NCBI GenBank assembly: GCA_033065855.1
Contig: JAVXUO010001025.1
Location: 124,001-188,000, forward strand
Direction: 5' to 3'
Source: Escallonia rubra
Lineage: Eukaryota; Streptophyta; Magnoliopsida; Escalloniales; Escalloniaceae
DNA length: 64,000 nucleotides
Part shown: positions 9,396 to 21,903 of the stretch, one piece after another
Layout: each line of letters begins with the position of its first letter
Position numbering within the stretch: the stretch's first letter is position 1
Program-made: the position numbers and the translations under genes
The notes under the pieces: model-generated
The model's database searches: none
Told to the model about the DNA's origin: nothing
Seen by the model: the letters and a program-made list of their open reading frames with translations, nothing else

Positions 9396-11450
9396 CACTA
9401 CAAGAAAAAAGGCTTCTTAGCGACGGATTTACCATCGCTAAAAGTCCCTCGTATAAAAATCCGTTACTAAAAGTTTGGCGATGGAATTTTCGAATCCGCC
9501 GTCTAATATTGTACTTTTTGTGACGGAGTTTTCCGTCGCTGATTATATTTTACGTATTTTAATTTATTTTCTATTTGTGAAATTAGCGATGGAATAAACA
9601 TTTTAGCGACGGAATAAATGTTTTAGCGATGGAACATTCCGTCGCTAAATAAAATTTTTAGCGACGGAATATTTCGTCGCTAAAAAGCTGATAGTATGAA
9701 CACAAAAGCGACGGAATTAATCCATTACCAAAAGTCAATTTTTTTTAAATATATTTTTTATTTGTCTATTACCCAGACCTGTAATAAAAAAANTTCAATT
9801 CTCAACAACAACGCACAATAATCAATACACAAAGAAATATATATAATCAATCATAAAAAATATTTATTATAAAAAAAACTCATGATGTACAAGCTGGGAA
9901 CCGGATACAGCCGGTTAGGGGAGGGGTGAAGAGTACAAGCCGAGCGGGGGGCACGAGGGGGGGGGGGAGGACAAGCTGGGACCGGGCACAAGAAGGGGCT
10001 CATTAGGGGTTACCGAGTCCTGGATTTGGATCTTGCTGATCCGGGGGCCCACTCGGCAAGTCCAGCAGCGGTACCCTGCTGATCCTGCTCCCTGATCATC
10101 CTCAACACCACAATAGCATTGCGCTGGATATCCTCATCGGCAAACTGACTCTGAGGAGTCGGTGTCTGTGGAAGGGCAACAGGGGGTGGGGACGATCCTA
10201 TCACGTCATGTGCAGTCGTGCTAGGCAGGCCGTGTATGCGGCTTTTCGACCGATTGACAACCTCCGGTACATCTAGCCATCGCTAAAACGCCCCAGTACT
10301 CGCACCCGTACTAATGGACGCTGATGGTTGTCCAGACGCCTACTCGGATCCCATAAGCTGTTCATACAAGGCCTACAAGAACAGTGAGTCAAATATATGT
10401 TAGTGCATTAATTAACGCAACAAACATTGAATAGAAAGACAAAAAATTAACTTAAACAAATTGACTTACATCGATACGCCAAGCAATATCCGAAACATAG
10501 TCGCCCGCCTGGTGCGCCTCGTCCTTATCCTTCTTCCGCATGTGCGTCTGATTATACGTCAGAGCTATGACCTCATCCTCTTCCAGATTCGGGTTCTGGA
10601 CCGCATTCATGTGTCGGACGATGTCGTGTGCCACCGACTCCCCCGTGTGCGTCGGATCTCTGTTGTGTCTGTTCTCGGCCCCGCTTTTACTCTTGGCATC
10701 CCAGCCTGGATCTGCAACCCACAGATCTATCAACTGCTCCCATACGGTCAGAGATATCCAATGTGGGGGATATGTCCTCATCTCCGTCCTTGGGGCACCC
10801 TCGGGCAGCATCTTCTTCGTCTGGTCCCGTGCGTCGTGGAGCCATCTACGGTAATTCTTGCCGATGTTAGCAAAGAAGGCCTGCCTCCCCAACGCCTGCT
10901 GATCAGGTGAGTCTAACGTGAACCCCTCCTGCAAGGCATTCAATAACACAAATTAATTTAAATACTAAATTCTAATTAAACAAATACCATCGCAGAAAAA
11001 AATACTTCAACGTACATTGAGTCATTGCCATCTAACCGAGGAGATAGATACATCAACCACAATCCACTATATTTCTGAGATGATCATTGGTTGGTTTTAT
11101 TCCCCCCTGTTGCTGAACTCTAAAAGTTAGGGCATCTAGGTTTCAAGACTAAGCCATTTGCGTCCAAACCTACATTGAGTCATTGCCATTAAAGTGCAAT
11201 TAAGTTTATATTCTTATTGTTTACTAAGTCAGACTTCTTGTGTTGAGCAGACTAAACCAAAAATATAGACAATGGAAGACTCGCAATCATCCCAAACTAA
11301 GCCAAGAGGGAACCAACCATTATAAATATGCTGATTATCGAAGACTCGCAATACACTTAGCATTTCAGAACCAAGTTATAATTGAGTAGAAGTAACTCTC
11401 GCCCAAAAGATGTTCCCCTAAAAAGACCTCTCATGCCAAATACCACAAAA
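9396..11450 (-). mobile_element. CACTA (En/Spm) element, one end visible
   Basis: CACTACAAGAAAAAAGGC at 9396 is the classic En/Spm terminus. The next 330 bp carry subterminal repeats of AGCGACGGA and TCCGTCGCTAAA in both orientations (for example 9600-9720). A gene fragment of the Ptta/En/Spm plant transposase type lies inside on the minus strand. No matching TAGTG terminus was found before the CA-rich block, so the right end given here is nominal and the element is probably truncated. Confidence 0.7.
10010..10949 (-). pseudogene. Ptta/En/Spm-type plant transposase-associated gene, fragment
   Basis: The main exon, 10452-10949 (about 165 codons), has the order typical of the plant Ptta/En/Spm family (Pfam Transposase_24): YRRWLHDARDQTKK, YPPHWISLTVWEQLIDLW, then SGAENRHNRDPTHTGES and a His-containing VAHDIVRHM. 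A second piece at 10010-10204, rich in Pro and Gln with a C-terminal RSKSRTR, is the likely last exon; the 250 bp between have stops in all frames and look like an intron or decayed sequence. In autonomous elements this protein accompanies the DDE transposase. The order (gene pointing towards the 9396 end) agrees with the CACTA frame. Whether it is still expressed is unknown. Confidence 0.65.
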
Positions 11451-12061
11451 TGTCCTACTCAGTCACTTCGATATGCTTCAGCAGCTTCAGGCACTCCTCT
11501 AACACCCTCACACACACTTGTATTAAAAAAAAAAACACACGCACACAACTGCCTCTTGGCAGCTACACACACACATATGGGCACACAAACACACACCATG
11601 CACACAGCTCTCACACACATACAAACATAGCTGCGTAGCAGCTTCACTCACACACGCAACACACAAAATCGTGTGTGCGCACGCGCACACACAGCACATA
11701 CACACACCTATGCACACAACCCACACAAACGCGCGTACACACTTGAGCACACAGGTTGCCTGTTGCAGCCTCTCTCCTTCCACCCCATGTATCCTCACAG
11801 CTTGCCCACTCCTTTTACCCACTGCACACACTCAGCACTTTACATTGCCCCATCTACATATATAAGTACACAACACACAACACACTATACGCACACATTG
11901 CACTCAGAAAATGCACTTGCAGTCACGACTGCCATCACCGTGACTCCATAACCACCTCCTCACGCACAACCCAAAACACACCAACCCGCAGCCCCCCCCC
12001 CCCCCCCTCTCTCTTTCTCTCTCTCGGCAAGGCAATATCAAATCAATACCTCAATTATTTT
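11450..12061. repeat. Second CA-rich low-complexity block
   Basis: CACACA, CATGCACACA and CACACGCACAC runs at 11500-11960, a C14 tract near 11991-12005 and (CT)n with CTCTCTCGGCAAGG. Composition and the CT-rich tail CTCTCTCTCGGCA resemble the long LTRs at 54300-55560. No gene; the ORFs are repeat artefacts on both strands. Confidence 0.6.
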
Positions 12062-12189
12062 AATTTTTTTTAATATTCAACCATAGTTTTCGAGATAACC
12101 AGTCAAAACACCATATAATTAAACCAGTCAAAACACCATATAACTTTTTTTAATATTCAACCATATTTTTTTTAATATTCAACCATAGT
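12062..12189 (+). repeat. Short direct repeats beside the LINE fragment
   Basis: TTTTTTTAATATTCAACCATA occurs three times and ACCAGTCAAAACACCATATAA twice in 128 bp, a local tandem duplication. Confidence 0.8.
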
Positions 12190-12345
12190 CTTTTGATCAT
12201 GCACCTTTAATCCTCGACCTCAATCCCATGAATGATTTTTTGCCCAGACTAAAAAGATTTGAGGCAATGTGGCTAAAAACATCCACAGGCCAAGCCAATT
12301 ATTTACTAGAAGTTGTCAATATTTATCCCGGGATCCCCCTGTTAA
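12190..12345 (+). pseudogene. LINE endonuclease C-terminal fragment
   Basis: One frame reads FDHAPLILDL, then PRLKRFEAMWL, the conserved end of the plant LINE (L1-type) apurinic-like endonuclease, where SDHxPI/LxL carries the catalytic Asp and His. The reading stops at the gypsy insertion at 12346 and the LINE resumes at 23318 on the same strand. LINE ORF2 nicks target DNA and reverse-transcribes its own RNA. This is the oldest layer in this part of the window. Confidence 0.7.
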
Positions 12346-14121
12346 TGTCACGCCCCTGAAATAGGAGGCCGTGGCTAACAACAAAACTCTAAATATACCG
12401 TTAAGGTTCTAAAAGGAACGGTATAAACAGAGTACTAAAAGCCTCTAACATAAACTATTTTTCCATATCTATAACAAAAGTCTATTACAATACGTTCCGA
12501 AAATATTCCCTTACGAAATGATTTCTATGCGCAGCGGCTAAACCAATGTTCTAATACATTTACATTGAATGACCCTTATCCGGGTAAGATTTCCAAAGTA
12601 CAAATACAAAATTTCAAAGATAAGCAAAAGTCAAAGGACTCCAGGGCTGCCATAACATTCAATTGTCACTTTCTTCACATGTGGCAAAGGCAAGGTAGGA
12701 AAGAAAAAGGGCTGAGCTCAATTAGCCCAGTAAGGTAGCTGAATAACAAGATATCAAGCAGAAACTAATAGAAACGAATGGCAATATTAGATGGAAAAGA
12801 GAAAACTATGTCTTACTATTGAATATGAGGCAACAAACTTAAGCATTTAACCAAAAACACATGTCAATTATATGCTGGGTATGCTATAAACATACGATGA
12901 CTATGATGGTTATAAGACCCAAATGTCGAACCAAACATACAAACATCAAACGTGTGCTACTGGAGCGTACTAGGAGTCTTTGGCTCTCTAGCATAACACA
13001 TATATGTCTAAAGGACCCTATCAATTTGAGAGTTGTTCAGCATAGTCAATGTCAATCTTAAATTGACGGTCACAAATGTACAAATGCAAATGTATGCTCA
13101 TCAAGGCACATATGGAGGAGGGTACACAATGTTATAAATGAAAGAAAAAGTTAAATAAACCAATAGTGAACCAATAAAGATGAACGGCATTGGACAAAGC
13201 ATACGCTTTCGGATTTCGAAAATACCTTCCCACAGCAAAAAGCGATAAAATCCCTTTCCTTAATCAAGTTTTCAGACAAGAAAACCTTAAAGTACCGCTC
13301 TAGTACCAAAGGAGCTTCCCAAGCCTTTTATTCTCTCTATCTCCACCGTAAAGGAACAAGGAACCAAGAACAAAAGGGCTAGAAAGAAAATAAAGGGGGA
13401 AAATAGGGAATGACCCCCTCTACTTTACACGTTGTGCATTTTACCCCCTCCACTTCAAACTTAAGCACTAAACCCCCCCCAAGTTTAAGAAAATGGGCAC
13501 AGTTAATTGACCATAACAGATCTTTGTAAAATGTCATTTTTATCCTTGCATATAACCTTCAATTTTTCGAGAAACCCGTGCAATCTCTCTATGCCCAAAC
13601 CCATTTCATCTTTCTCTCTCAAAAAATTTCGGGAAGCATGCCCAAACCAGTGTAATCTTCTCTGTTAATCCCCATATGCGTCGCGTCGCCGATCTACTGA
13701 ACGAAGAGTGGAACAACTTGGAAATCTTACGGATCTGCTAAACCGTGTGAAGGAGAAGGGGATGAGAAGCAGCAAATGGCCCCTGTGCGTGATGGGGCTG
13801 TGTTGTTGGCGAAGTGCGGGTGACGGCATGTGAAAAAGAGGACTGCCGAGGACAGACATGTGAAGGCTGTTTCGCAGTGCGTAAGGGTGTTTGTATGCAT
13901 GAAAAGGGTGCAAAAGAAGGGGGAAAAGAACAAGAAAAGGGGCTGCTACTGCTGCTATAATTTGGTGTGCGCGCAAGGTGGAAATGAGTGAAGAAAGGGG
14001 TACCGTGAGGACTGCCAGGTAAGGGACTGTTGGCGTGGTATTGTGGCTTGTGTAATGGCTCGTTAAGGACCCCTGAAGTGTGGAAAGAAAAGGGGGATGG
14101 GAAGGGCTATAATAGAGCTAT

Positions 14122-14390
14122 CAAAGGGCAGCAGCTTTGTGAAGCTTTGTGGTGTTTTTGTGTGTGTTTGTGAAGGTGAAAAAGGGCATCAGCAGCGTGG
14201 GATTTTTGTGGTGTTTTTGCATGTATGCAAAGGTGTGAAAGGAAGGTGAAAGACTACTGTAATGGGCTGCCAAAGGGCAGCAGCCGTGTGAGGTGTTTTG
14301 TGGTGCTTTTATGTGTGTGCAAAGGTGTAAAAAGGAAGTGGGGGACTGCTGTATTTGGGGATGCCAAGGGGCAGCAACTGTTTATGAGGA
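14122..14390 (+). repeat. Minisatellite of about 92 bp in the Pack-MULE
   Basis: CAAAGGGCAGCAGC-like phrases at 14122, 14181, 14271 and 14364, the last three 90-93 bp apart, with GTGGTGTTTTTGTGTGTGTG and GCAAAGGTGTGAAAGGAAG between them. Confidence 0.7.
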
Positions 14391-14756
14391 GCTGGTTGTT
14401 GTACAAGAAGCAAAGCCACGAAATGATTTGTGGACTAATTCCTTCTTATTTGTTCGGGTGTATCTGAGAGCCTACGATGTTGTGTATAGTCGTTAATTAA
14501 GCTTGGGCGAAGGATTATACCGGTATAGTGGCTCCAATGAGGCCTTTGTAGAATTTCAGGCTGCTTCTAGGTGAATTTTTTTTTTCCTCCTTTTGAAGGG
14601 GCAGAGAGAGGGGGTGGGGGGATTAGTATAATTTCTACATAATTTTTGCCAATGAATCTTTATATCAAAAATATATCTTTATTAGTTAAAAAAAGCATTA
14701 AATTTTTTTATTTTTAGAATAACAGAATCGCTGGTAACTTGGTCTATTCAGCGAGG

Positions 14757-14891
<135 letters not shown>

Positions 14892-16015
14892 TTAGCTGTC
14901 TTCTCAAACTATGTAGGGTATATAAAAGTTTGCAGCTACTTACAGCCTCGTAATCATTGTTCTAGTCCACAAAAGTACACCAGAAAATAGATTGGCTTTC
15001 TTTCTAATAGAGTTTCCTTTCTTTACCAACCTTGAGTCATCATTTGAAGTAAAAGCTATATCAGATACTCCTTTATGAACATCAGAGCCATGAACTGTGA
15101 CACTAGCCCTCTTTCTTAATACCTGGGAACAGTGAAAAGTTACCAATAAGCTTAAACTTCTTCACCTAACTTAACAAAAGAAATCTTCTTCGTAGGGGCA
15201 TTTAGATGCAAGATTCAAAGCATTCAGTAATATAGTTGGAACCTTGATTAGTGCTCTGGAAGGTCTGCTGCTGCTACCTAGTAGTCTGAATCAAGTGTTG
15301 TTTAGAGACATTTTTTTCAAAACTGCACTTGCATCTTGAAGTGTAGACCAACTGAATACCTCGCTCTTGCATGATACTGTTATCCATTATGGCATGGAGA
15401 TGTGGGTAGAGAACCAAAATATAGTTGGGATGTTGGAAGAGGAAGAAAGGAGGCTGCAAATGGGTTTGGTAGTGGAAGAAATGAGGGTAAAGGATGAAGT
15501 TTTGTGTTATAAAGAGAGTATAAGGGCATTTTGGTCTTTAAAAAAAATACCTTTAGGGCTCCATTGCTTTCCCTCCAAGAAACGCAGCTAAGTTGGATGA
15601 TTTACGTCCATTGTGCCCATTTTCTTAAACTGTGGGGGGGTTTAGTACTTAAGTTTGAAGTGGAGGGGGGCAAAACGCACAATGTGTAAAGTAGAGGGGG
15701 TCATTCCCTATTTTCCCCAAAATAAAGAGACTATTTATATGAAGGTAAAAATTACACTACTCATTCAAAGCAAAACAAGTTTCATTCGACTTAATCCTTC
15801 AGCCGTGAAAATACCTTTCCCAAAATCTTAAGGTTTCATTCGACCGAAAACTATTCCTTCGACTAAAAACTTCAGTCCCCATTCCTCCTCAAATCAACAC
15901 AAGTTTTCATTCGAAGCAAAGCGGATTCATTCGACCGAAAACACCCTCAATTCAACCGAAAATAGTTTTCATTCGACTGAATCCGACAGAGGTGAAAACT
16001 GCTCAATTTTTTTTT

Positions 16016-17164
16016 GGGATAATTGCAAAAACCACCCTTGTAGTTTGGGTCTTTTGCAAAAAGACCCCTGCCGTTACAAAAGTTGCAAAGGCATCCCTCT
16101 AGTACTTATTTTGTTGCAACTGTTAGACAAATCGTCTAAATTAACGGAGCATGTTCGTCACCCTCTTGAAAAATGCGTTCAGTAAATATTTATACTTTAA
16201 AAAGACTAAAATAACCTCACTTTTTATCTCTCCCAAACAAGTCACAAACTCTTCTCCAATTCCACCATAACCCAACCCTAGCCGTCATCTGTGCCAACCG
16301 CCACCCTAGCCGCCACCGCCTCATCTGCCGCCACCCACCTTACCTACGCTGCTGCCAGCCCCGTCACCTCCCGCCACCGGTGTAAGCCCCTTCACTATTC
16401 CACCTCCACCACGCCATAGGTCACCTGCGCACCTACAACCGGGGACACCATATGCCTCATCGATTCCCGCCGCCACCAACTGCTGCACCCAATCCCGTCA
16501 TCCCCAATAGCCCCACCTAATCCCGCCACCGCCATCACCGCTCAATGCCGTAGCTGCCATTACCGTCCAGTCGTACTAAACCCTAATTGCACAACAAGTC
16601 GCACCGAACCCTAATCGCACAAACTAAGATCTAGGGTTTCAAATTGCATTGTGCGATTAAAACCCTAGATCTCAGTTTGTCTAATTCGGGTAAATCAGCC
16701 ACATCTGGTGTCGTTACCGTTCGAGGCAACGCAATCGATCTCCACTTACGTTGATGTCAGTCCCGCTGCGATCGAGCCCCGCCACTTGCTGCGCCGTTGC
16801 CAGTCCCTCCGCGCAAACGAGCCCAGCAACTTGCTGCATCGCCAGCACTAGCCTTAAGCACCCACCACAATTCTAGCACCTACCACAAAAAAACCCTAAA
16901 TCTTCTGATGTATTCAAATTGAGATTAAATGAGGTAGAGTTGGGTTAACCACCAATGCCTTTGGAAGTTACAACTTAGAAATGAAAAAATTTGATGCATT
17001 TCGAATTTATATAAAGGGGTAATTTAGACATTTTCATCATTCCGTTACGGAAATTTTATGATTGAACACATTTGTAAGCTTAGGCGTCTTCTTGTCACTT
17101 TTGTAACGGCAGGGGTGTTTTTGCAAAAGGCCCAAACCACAAGGGTGGTTTCTACAATTTTTCC
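16016..17164. mobile_element. Non-autonomous MULE, relative of 7099-8245
   Basis: 1149 bp. The ends GGGATAATTGCAAAAACCACCC and GGAAAAATTGTAGAAACCACCC (reverse complement) are part of inverted repeats of about 75 bp. The flanks are T9 (16007-16015) and T9-T10 (from 17165), consistent with a 9-bp duplication in a T run; the uninterrupted LTR at about 23205-23225 supports the site. The interior shares CCGCCACC-rich stretches and the telobox hairpin (16627-16639 with 16659-16672) with the 7-kb copies. Confidence 0.88.
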
Positions 17165-17258
17165 TTTTTTTTTTCAATTCGACCGAAAACATGTTTTCAT
17201 TCTAATGAAAACGTTTTTTTTTCTCTAACACAAGAAAAGAAATTTTTGGGGTATTACA

Positions 17259-17285
17259 TTCTCCCCCCCTTAAAAGAATTCCGTC
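17259..17285 (-). other. Gypsy polypurine tract
   Basis: Read on the minus strand, GGAATTCTTTTAAGGGGGGG followed by AGAA directly precedes the 3' LTR, the normal position for the plus-strand primer. Confidence 0.85.
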
Positions 17286-17292
17286 TGCGGAA

Positions 17293-18486
17293 TTAAAACG
17301 TACCTTGAACATCAAAGTGCTGAGGGTGCTTTTCGCGCATAGCATCCTCGAGTTCCCATGTCGCTTTTTCCACTGAATAGTTACGCCAAAGCACCTTAAC
17401 TAACTTAATAATCTTTGTGCGCAAAATCTGATCCTTACTGTCTAAAATCTCCATTGGGTGTTCCTCGTATGATAGATCCTCTTGAATCTCTACAAGTTCG
17501 AAATGAATAACATGTGAAGGATCTGGTACATATTTCCTCAATGTTGATACATGAAACACATCATGTATTTACAACAAACTAGGAGGTAAGGCAACTTGGT
17601 AAGCGACTGGTCCAACCTTCCGCAAAATTTCGAATGGTCTAATAAATCTAGGGCTAAGCTTGCCCTTCTTCCCAAAAAGCATTACCCCCTTCCAAGATGA
17701 CACTTTGAGAAATACATGATCTCCTACCTCAAACTCTAGCTCATATCTTCTATTATCAGCATAACTCTTTTGACGACTTTGAGCCATTAGCAAATTTTCC
17801 GTAATCAAACGAATTTTCTCCGATATAGCTTGTACTATCTCGGGCCCCAAGGCACTCAAAAGTTTCTCTTCTCCAACCTCAAACCAACAAATTGGTGTCC
17901 TGCATCTTCGCCCGTACACGGATTCAAACGGTGCCATACTAATACTAGCCTGAAAGCTATTGTTGTACGCAAACTCCACAAGCGGCAAATGATCACTCCA
18001 ACTATCCTTAAAGTTTAGCGAGCAAGCCTTAAGCTTGTCTTCTAGAATTTGAATAGTCCTCTCTAATTGTCCATGACTTTGAGGATGATAAGCCGTACTA
18101 AGGTCAAGTCGAGTACCCAAGGCGTTTTGCAACCCCACGCCAAAATCTTGATGTGAAACGTGCATCTCTATCCGAAACTATTGAAATAGGTACACCATGG
18201 AGTCGAACAATTCCTGAATACAGAGTTTAGCCAATCTTTCCAAGCTATAGGTAACTTTAACCGGAATAAAATGCGCTGACTTGGTCAAACGATCAATTAT
18301 CACCCAAATCGAATCATGACCTTGCCTTGTCCTAGGCGAACCAGACACAAAGTCCGTGGCAATACGTTCCCACTCCCACTGAGGGATGGTAAGCGGTTGC
18401 AAAGGTCCAGCAGGCCGTTGATATTCCGCCTTTACTTGCTGACAAATAAGACATTGAGCGAAAAACTCCGCTATCTCCCTCTTCAT
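17293..18486 (-). pseudogene. Gypsy integrase and chromodomain-like tail
   Basis: Minus-strand pieces in order: zinc-finger remnant CLICQQVK and the first catalytic Asp in ATDFVSG, with DRLTKSAHFIPV (18178-18486); then the core with STAYHPQSHGQLERT (catalytic Glu), LVEFAYNNS, YGRRCRTP and the GPY/F-type module ending in KVGPVAYQVALPP (17569-18165); then the C-terminal HVSTLRKYVPDPSHVI, the LRTK and VKVLWRNYSVEKATWE segments and DAMREKHPQ (17293-17559), a chromodomain-type tail thought to guide insertion into heterochromatin. Frameshifts separate the pieces near 17562 and 18170. The second catalytic Asp would fall in the broken 18170 region and is not clearly seen. Confidence 0.85.
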
Positions 18487-18684
18487 ATCGTTCTACCAAT
18501 ACACGTCTCGTAAATCCCGATACATCTTAGTACTACCCGGATGAACTGTGAAGCCAGAACTATGCGCGTCACGTAATATTTCCTCCTTCAACCCTACATC
18601 AGAAGGAACACACAATTTGTTTCGAAAACATAATGCCCGTTCGGCATCAATCCTGAACTCTGGTTGTTGACCTTTTCAAACTTG

Positions 18685-19946
18685 TTATCTAATCTTAATT
18701 AATTTCGAATCCATAATCTGAGCTTGCTTAATTCTTTCAATCAAGGCAGGTTGCGCCATCAAATTACCAAAATAGTTCCCTGACCCGGAAGCCAAGACAT
18801 CTACACCCAAACTTTCAAGATCCGTAAGAATTTCCTTACATGAGGTCAAAAGAGCAACACACGTACCTGTATTCTTTTGACTGAGAGCATTGGCCACCAC
18901 ATTGGCCTTCTTGGGGTGATATAGAATCTTGTAGTCATACTTCTTAAGCAATTCTAGCCTTCGACGTTGTCGCATATTCAACTCCTTCTACGTGAATAAA
19001 AACTTAAGACTCTTGTGATCCGTCTAGATCTCACACGTCTCACCATAGAGATAGTGCCTCCAAATTTTCAAGGCAAAAACCACAGTAGCCAATTCCAAGT
19101 CATGCGTCGGGTAGTTCACTTCGTACGTTTTGAGTTGTCGCACGCCATAAGTAATAACTCGCCCATGTTACATCAATACACATCCCAAACCTTTCCCTGA
19201 AGCATCGCTATAAACCACAAATCCTTCAGCCCCCGAAGGCAAGGAAATAACTAGAGCTGAAACCAATCTTTTCTTTAACTCTATAAAAATACGATCACAC
19301 TCCTCAGACCATTCAAACTTAACCTTTTTCTGAGTCAACCGAGTTAACGGAATAGCAAGCTTTGAAAATCCCTCAATAAATATGTGATAATAACCAGCCA
19401 AACCAAGGAAACTACGAATTCTCTGACTGTTTTGGGTCTTTCCCAATTCCACACTGCCTCTAACTTAGATGGATCCACTAAGATCCCATCTTTAGACACC
19501 CCATGCCCTAAAAACACAACTTTCTCAAGCCAAAATTCACATTTATCGAACTTGGCATAAAGCTTCTCTTCCCTCAAAATCCGTAGCACCATACGTAAAT
19601 GATCTTCATGTTCTTCCTTGGTTTTGGAGTAAATCAGTATGTCATCAATAAATCTATGACGAATTGGTCCAAGTATCGCTTGAATACCTGATTCATTAGG
19701 TCCATAAATGCTGCAAGTGCAATAGTCAACCCAAACGGCATTACTACGAACTCATAGTGTCCATATTGCAGTCTTGGATATATCTTCCCTTCTAATCTTC
19801 AGTTGATGGTAACCTGACCTCAAGTCAAATTTGGAGAAATATTCAGCACCTTGAAGTTGGTCAAACAAGTCGTCAATCCGTGATAAAGGATACTTATTAC
19901 GAACTGTGAAACGGTTCAATTCTCTATAGTCAATGCATAATCTCAT
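18685..19946 (-). pseudogene. Gypsy reverse transcriptase and RNase H, broken
   Basis: RT starts with [20 protein letters not shown] and [11 protein letters not shown] (19752-19946), continues through a frameshifted stretch carrying [10 protein letters not shown] near 19640, then LREEKLYAKFDKCEFW and FLGHGVSKDGI (19344-19592), and RNase H with VYSDASGKGLGCVL (19168-19452) and HPKKANVVANALSQK (18685-18981). The last motif normally reads VADALSRK; Asp is replaced by Asn here. At least three frame breaks are present. Confidence 0.87.
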
Positions 19947-19963
19947 CGTTGCGTCCTTCTTCT

Positions 19964-21578
19964 TTACAAAAAAAAAAACGGGAGCACCCCAATGAGAGAC
20001 GCTTGGGCGAAAAAGCCTTTCTCGAGCAATCCTTGAAGTTGCACCTTAAGATCTTTGAGCTTGGCCAGAGCCATACGGGAGGAAAACTTAGAAATTGGAA
20101 CAGTGACTGGTATAAGGTCTATAACAAACTCGATTTCACGATTTGGAGGAAGACCAGGGAGTTCTTTTAGAAACACATCCGAAAATTCGCTAACGACGAG
20201 AATATGGGATAAGTTCTGAACAGCTATACAAGTATCCACAATGTAAGCTAAATATCCTTGACACCCCTTCCGAAGCAAACGTCTAGCCCGCAAGGCAGAT
20301 ATAAGACAAGACGAAGTAATGAAAATAGAACCCTTATACTTGAACTTAGATTGACCGGGCAAAAATGTACTTCTTTGGCATAGCAATCCAACGAGGCATG
20401 ATAGGAAGACAACCAGTCCATGCCGAGAATGACGTCAAAATCCTGAATATCCATAGTTATAAGGTCAGTAGGTAACATTTTACCCTCAATGTGCACCAAA
20501 CAAGGTTTGTACACTGTAAATACTAAGATAGATTTCCCCACCGGGGTATCAATCATCAAATCAAATTCTAAAGGTCGTGGGTCGGAACCCAACTTACACG
20601 CAAGAGAAGAGGTTCTAAACGAATGCGTGGACCCAGGGTTAAACAATGTATGAAATGAGTAAGAACCGATCTGAACTGTACCTGCAACTACGTCGTTAGA
20701 AGCTGTGGCATCTTTGGCAGTCAAAGCATAAGCACGGCCTTGTACTCTCGGCCTCTGGTCCCCCATGGACGGTTTAGCTCCAACCGGAGCTTGAATGTTA
20801 TAAGTCTTCTCTTTCTTGTGATATGGGCATGCCATAGCATAATGCCCCACCTTACAACAGTTGAAGCATGAATTTGTTAAATGATGGCAGGGCTTATCCC
20901 CATGATTCTTGCCGCAGATGTCGCAAACCTTCGTAACCTTTTGAGTCGATTGCATATTTTCTTGTAAAGTTGATTTCTTCTTATTCTGACCACCACCTTT
21001 GTTCTTGTCTGAAGTTTCTGCACAGTCTCATTTAAGTCTCTGTTCCTCTTGTTCTTTTAGAAACTCCATATAATCTGTCTCTAGAATTTCTGCCCGTTCA
21101 ATCACCTTGGCATATGTTGGAAGCTTCAGAGCCAATAATCTGTTCTTGATGCCGCGCTTTAATCCTTTCTCGAACCTTCTTGCTTTGCGATTTTCAGTGT
21201 CAACTAAATGCGGGGCATACCTTGACAATGAGGTGAACTTCACCTCATATTGGGCTACTGTCATATCGTTCTGTACGAGCTTCAAGAATTCTTCCTCCTT
21301 CTGATCCTTTACATTCTGAGAAAAATAATTCTCAAAGAAAATACCTTTAAATCGTTCCCAAGTCATGAATGATTGGCACTGATTCTCTGTGTGCGCTTGA
21401 TCATTCTCCACCAATGGTCGGCTTCATCCTCTAACATGAAAACAGCATATGCCACCTTTTGTTCATCCATGGTGTCCCAAAGGTCAAACACCTTCTTATT
21501 CTGGTTCACCCACGCTTCAGCCTTCTCTGGATTGTGTTTCCCTCTAAAAGCGGGCGCTAACTTCTTGAATTTCTCCAC
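19964..21578 (-). pseudogene. Gypsy Gag, zinc knuckle and protease, broken
   Basis: Gag: FKKLAPAFRGKHNPEKAEAWV and DEADHWW (21363-21578), then ENYFSQNVKDQKEEEFLKL (21028-21414), i.e. the retrotransposon Gag domain with a frame break near 21400. A CCHC knuckle (CFNCCKVGHYAMAC) lies at about 20840-20885 after a CDICGKNHG motif. Protease: TLFNPGSTHSF near 20630-20660, where the active-site Asp-Ser-Gly is changed to Asn-Pro-Gly, so the protease would be dead. The linker to RT (19964-20386) includes the segment LPGLPPNREIEF. Confidence 0.87.
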
Positions 21579-21887
21579 ATCTCTGGTTTTAACACCATTA
21601 TTCTGTCCATCATTCTGATTTTGGTGCAGCCCCCGTTACCTGTGGCAATTAAGTTCGCCAAATTCTAAAATCCTTGTACAATGGCTTCAGTAACTCCGTC
21701 ATTCGTGGGCTGCTTGGGAGGATCATGGGCGTTATGATTATGGCGTCTAAGAGGCATGATACTCCTAACACATCAAAGGAAACTGTATAAGCCTAGAATG
21801 TACAAAAGATAAACACGAAATCAAAATAAATCTCGCAACGTCTTAGACCTAGGCTGCTCACACGAGTCTCCAGAATCACAAACCTTA

Positions 21888-21899
21888 GCTCTGATACCA
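21888..21899 (-). other. Primer binding site for initiator Met-tRNA
   Basis: The minus strand reads TGGTATCAGAGC four nucleotides inside the 5' LTR, the standard complement of the 3' end of plant initiator Met-tRNA. Confidence 0.92.
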
Positions 21900-21903
21900 A
21901 CCT

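Noticed and set aside
9396-12345. A complete CACTA element with a second terminus before the LINE
   Set aside because: I could not find a CTTGTAGTG terminus in this interval, so only one end is claimed.
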